From contig DLVS01000598.1 in NCBI GenBank assembly GCA_003445095.1, positions 1-7,459 on the forward strand: a stretch of DNA of 7,459 nt. Direction: 5' to 3'. The translations under genes and the position numbers were made by a program. Under the pieces are notes generated by a model. That model saw nothing but the letters and a program-made list of their open reading frames with translations, was not told where the DNA came from and ran no database searches. Shown one piece after another: positions 6,349 to 7,459 of this stretch (positions are counted from its first letter, which is position 1; each line of letters starts with the position of its first letter). This DNA is from Verrucomicrobiales bacterium. GTDB taxonomy: Bacteria; Verrucomicrobiota; Verrucomicrobiia; Limisphaerales; UBA9464.

Positions 6349-6402
6349 ACATTTCGGCGGTGGATTTGGTTGAAGGGAGGATTGGGGCATGCGCCGGCGT
6401 GT

Positions 6403-6426
6403 TGTTTTGGGCGTCGGGCCAAAACA
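6403..6426. repeat. 8-bp perfect inverted repeat (hairpin) in the gap downstream of the DUF1501 gene
   Basis: TGTTTTGG (6403-6410) and CCAAAACA (6419-6426) flank an 8-base loop. It is nested within a weaker pair, GGTTGAA (6368-6374) and TTCAACC (6430-6436). It lies about 105 bp after the DUF1501 stop and could end that transcript, but no U-run follows the stem on the minus strand. The remaining gap (6353-6529) also has GGGCG/CGCCC inverted arms near 6484-6496 and no gene. Confidence 0.35.
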
Positions 6427-6529
6427 GGGTTCAACCACCTTTCTCGCCCGGGGAGAGCTGGGAATGGTGTGTGACGAGGAGTCGGGCGGGACGCCCAAAT
6501 CGGCCGATCGGACGCGTGCTCCCCCAACC

Positions 6530-7459
6530 TTACGTCATCAACCCTTTGACGATGTTTCCGGCGATTCCCGTGAGGCGGGCGTCGAGCCCCTGAAATTTCA
6601 CTGTGAGTCGCCGGTGGTCCACGCCCAGCAGCGCGAGCATGGTGGCGTGCAGATCATGGACGCTGACCACGTCGTCCACTGAGCGATAACCCAGTTCGTC
6701 GGTGGCGCCGTAGACTGTCCCGGGTCTGGCTCCGCCGCCGGCGAGGAATACCGAGAAGGCGAGAATGTGATGGTCTCGGCCCGATCCTTGGCCCATCGGC
6801 GTCCGGCCAAACTCGCCGCCCCAAAGTATCAAGGTGTCGTCCAACAGGCCCCGTTGCTTCAGATCCTTGAGGAGCGCCGCGCTGGCTTGATCCACATCTT
6901 TCGCGGCGCTCGGCATGGCTTGTTCGATGTCGGAATGATGATCCCAGGCGCGGTGATACAATTGGATCATGCGGACTCCGCGTTCGGCGAGGCGACGCGC
7001 GAGCAGGCAGTTCGACGCGAAGCTTCCGTCACCCGGTTGTTTCACCCCGTAGAGTTCGAGCATCGCTTTGGGTTCCTGACTGAAGTCGGTCAGGCTGGGA
7101 ACCGAAGCCTGCATCCGAAACGCCATCTCGTACTGGGCGATGCGGGTTTGGATTTCAGGGTCAATTCGATCTTCCGCGAGAATTCCGTTGAGACGGTTGA
7201 CCTCCTCGATGACTTGGCGTTGCGTGCTTTGACAGACGCCCTCGGGACTACCGACAAAATGGACCGCATCGCCGCGCGACTGGAATTGGATGCCCTGAAA
7301 CTTGCTCGGCAGAAAGCCGGCTGACCATTGACGAGCGGAGACCGGCTGTTGGCCATATTTGCCGGCGGAGGTCAGCACAATGAAACCGGGTAACTCTTCG
7401 GTCTCGGCGCCGAGTCCGTACAAGAGCCACGAGCCCATGCTGGGCCGGCCTTTGATGAT
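6530..7459 (-). CDS. DUF1501 domain protein (sulfatase-like), 5' truncated
   Basis: The frame runs off the right edge; the visible 309 residues end in TAA at 6530-6532. An ATG at 7438 is internal, since the frame continues upstream as ...KGRPS before MGSWLLYGLG, a conserved DUF1501 motif. Other family hallmarks follow: LPGFIVLTS, NCLLARRLAERGVRMIQLYH, then AWDHHSDI, LILWGGEFGRTPMGQGSGRDHH, AGGGARPGTVYGATDELGY and HDLHATMLALLGVDHRRLT. The His/Asp-rich motifs are those of the alkaline-phosphatase/sulfatase superfamily. These proteins are very numerous in Planctomycetes and Verrucomicrobia, are usually exported through a Tat-type leader, and are normally encoded next to a DUF1549/DUF1553 cytochrome-like gene; that partner would be expected beyond 7459. 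Activity of the family is not established. The missing N-terminus means the leader cannot be checked. Confidence 0.93.
   Translation of the reverse strand: MIKGRPSMGSWLLYGLGAETEELPGFIVLTSAGKYGQQPVSARQWSAGFLPSKFQGIQFQSRGDAVHFVGSPEGVCQSTQRQVIEEVNRLNGILAEDRIDPEIQTRIAQYEMAFRMQASVPSLTDFSQEPKAMLELYGVKQPGDGSFASNCLLARRLAERGVRMIQLYHRAWDHHSDIEQAMPSAAKDVDQASAALLKDLKQRGLLDDTLILWGGEFGRTPMGQGSGRDHHILAFSVFLAGGGARPGTVYGATDELGYRSVDDVVSVHDLHATMLALLGVDHRRLTVKFQGLDARLTGIAGNIVKGLMT

Noticed and set aside
6767..7324. 185-codon plus-strand frame
   Set aside because: It is antisense to the DUF1501 gene, which carries clear family motifs on the other strand.

Overview
The window looks like chromosomal DNA from a PVC-group bacterium, most likely Verrucomicrobiota (Pedosphaera/Limisphaerales-like). 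This is an inference from gene content: a DUF1501 protein of the kind expanded in Planctomycetes and Verrucomicrobia, a McsA/McsB protein-arginine kinase pair of the type also found in Chlamydiae, and a GT4 glycosyltransferase with a YCGNC N-terminus. I see no rRNA, tRNA, CRISPR, transposase or phage gene. Almost no gene start is preceded by a recognisable Shine-Dalgarno sequence.

Plus strand (1-2529). The C-terminal part of a phosphotriesterase-family amidohydrolase is open at the left edge. It overlaps by ATGA a 181-residue protein that resembles chorismate pyruvate-lyase (UbiC fold). A 262-bp gap then carries a short imperfect element bounded by a 12-bp perfect inverted repeat. After it comes a complete 448-residue GT4 glycosyltransferase.

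Minus strand (7459 down to 2584). A 5'-truncated DUF1501 gene enters from the right edge. After a 177-bp gap comes a compact three-gene operon: an SPFH/band-7 membrane protein, a two-TM protein with a bacterial PH-like domain, and an Arc-type ribbon-helix-helix (RHH) protein. A consensus-like promoter, with a 12-bp perfect palindrome over its -10, sits at the operon head, so autoregulation by the RHH protein is a reasonable hypothesis. Then come mcsA and mcsB, convergent with the glycosyltransferase gene. McsB is the protein-arginine kinase that marks proteins for ClpCP in Firmicutes, and McsA is its zinc-binding activator. No ctsR or clpC is adjacent.

The most notable find is a previously hidden 58-codon gene at 4369-4545, just upstream of mcsA. 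It is a duplicate of the McsA N-terminal zinc finger, with all four cysteines kept, its own stop and a short unrelated tail. The duplicated block is about 168 bp, lies 298 bp from its source with no gaps, and includes about 45 bp of upstream DNA. Changes in the coding part lean towards synonymous ones, so this may be a maintained microprotein acting on the McsAB system rather than debris.
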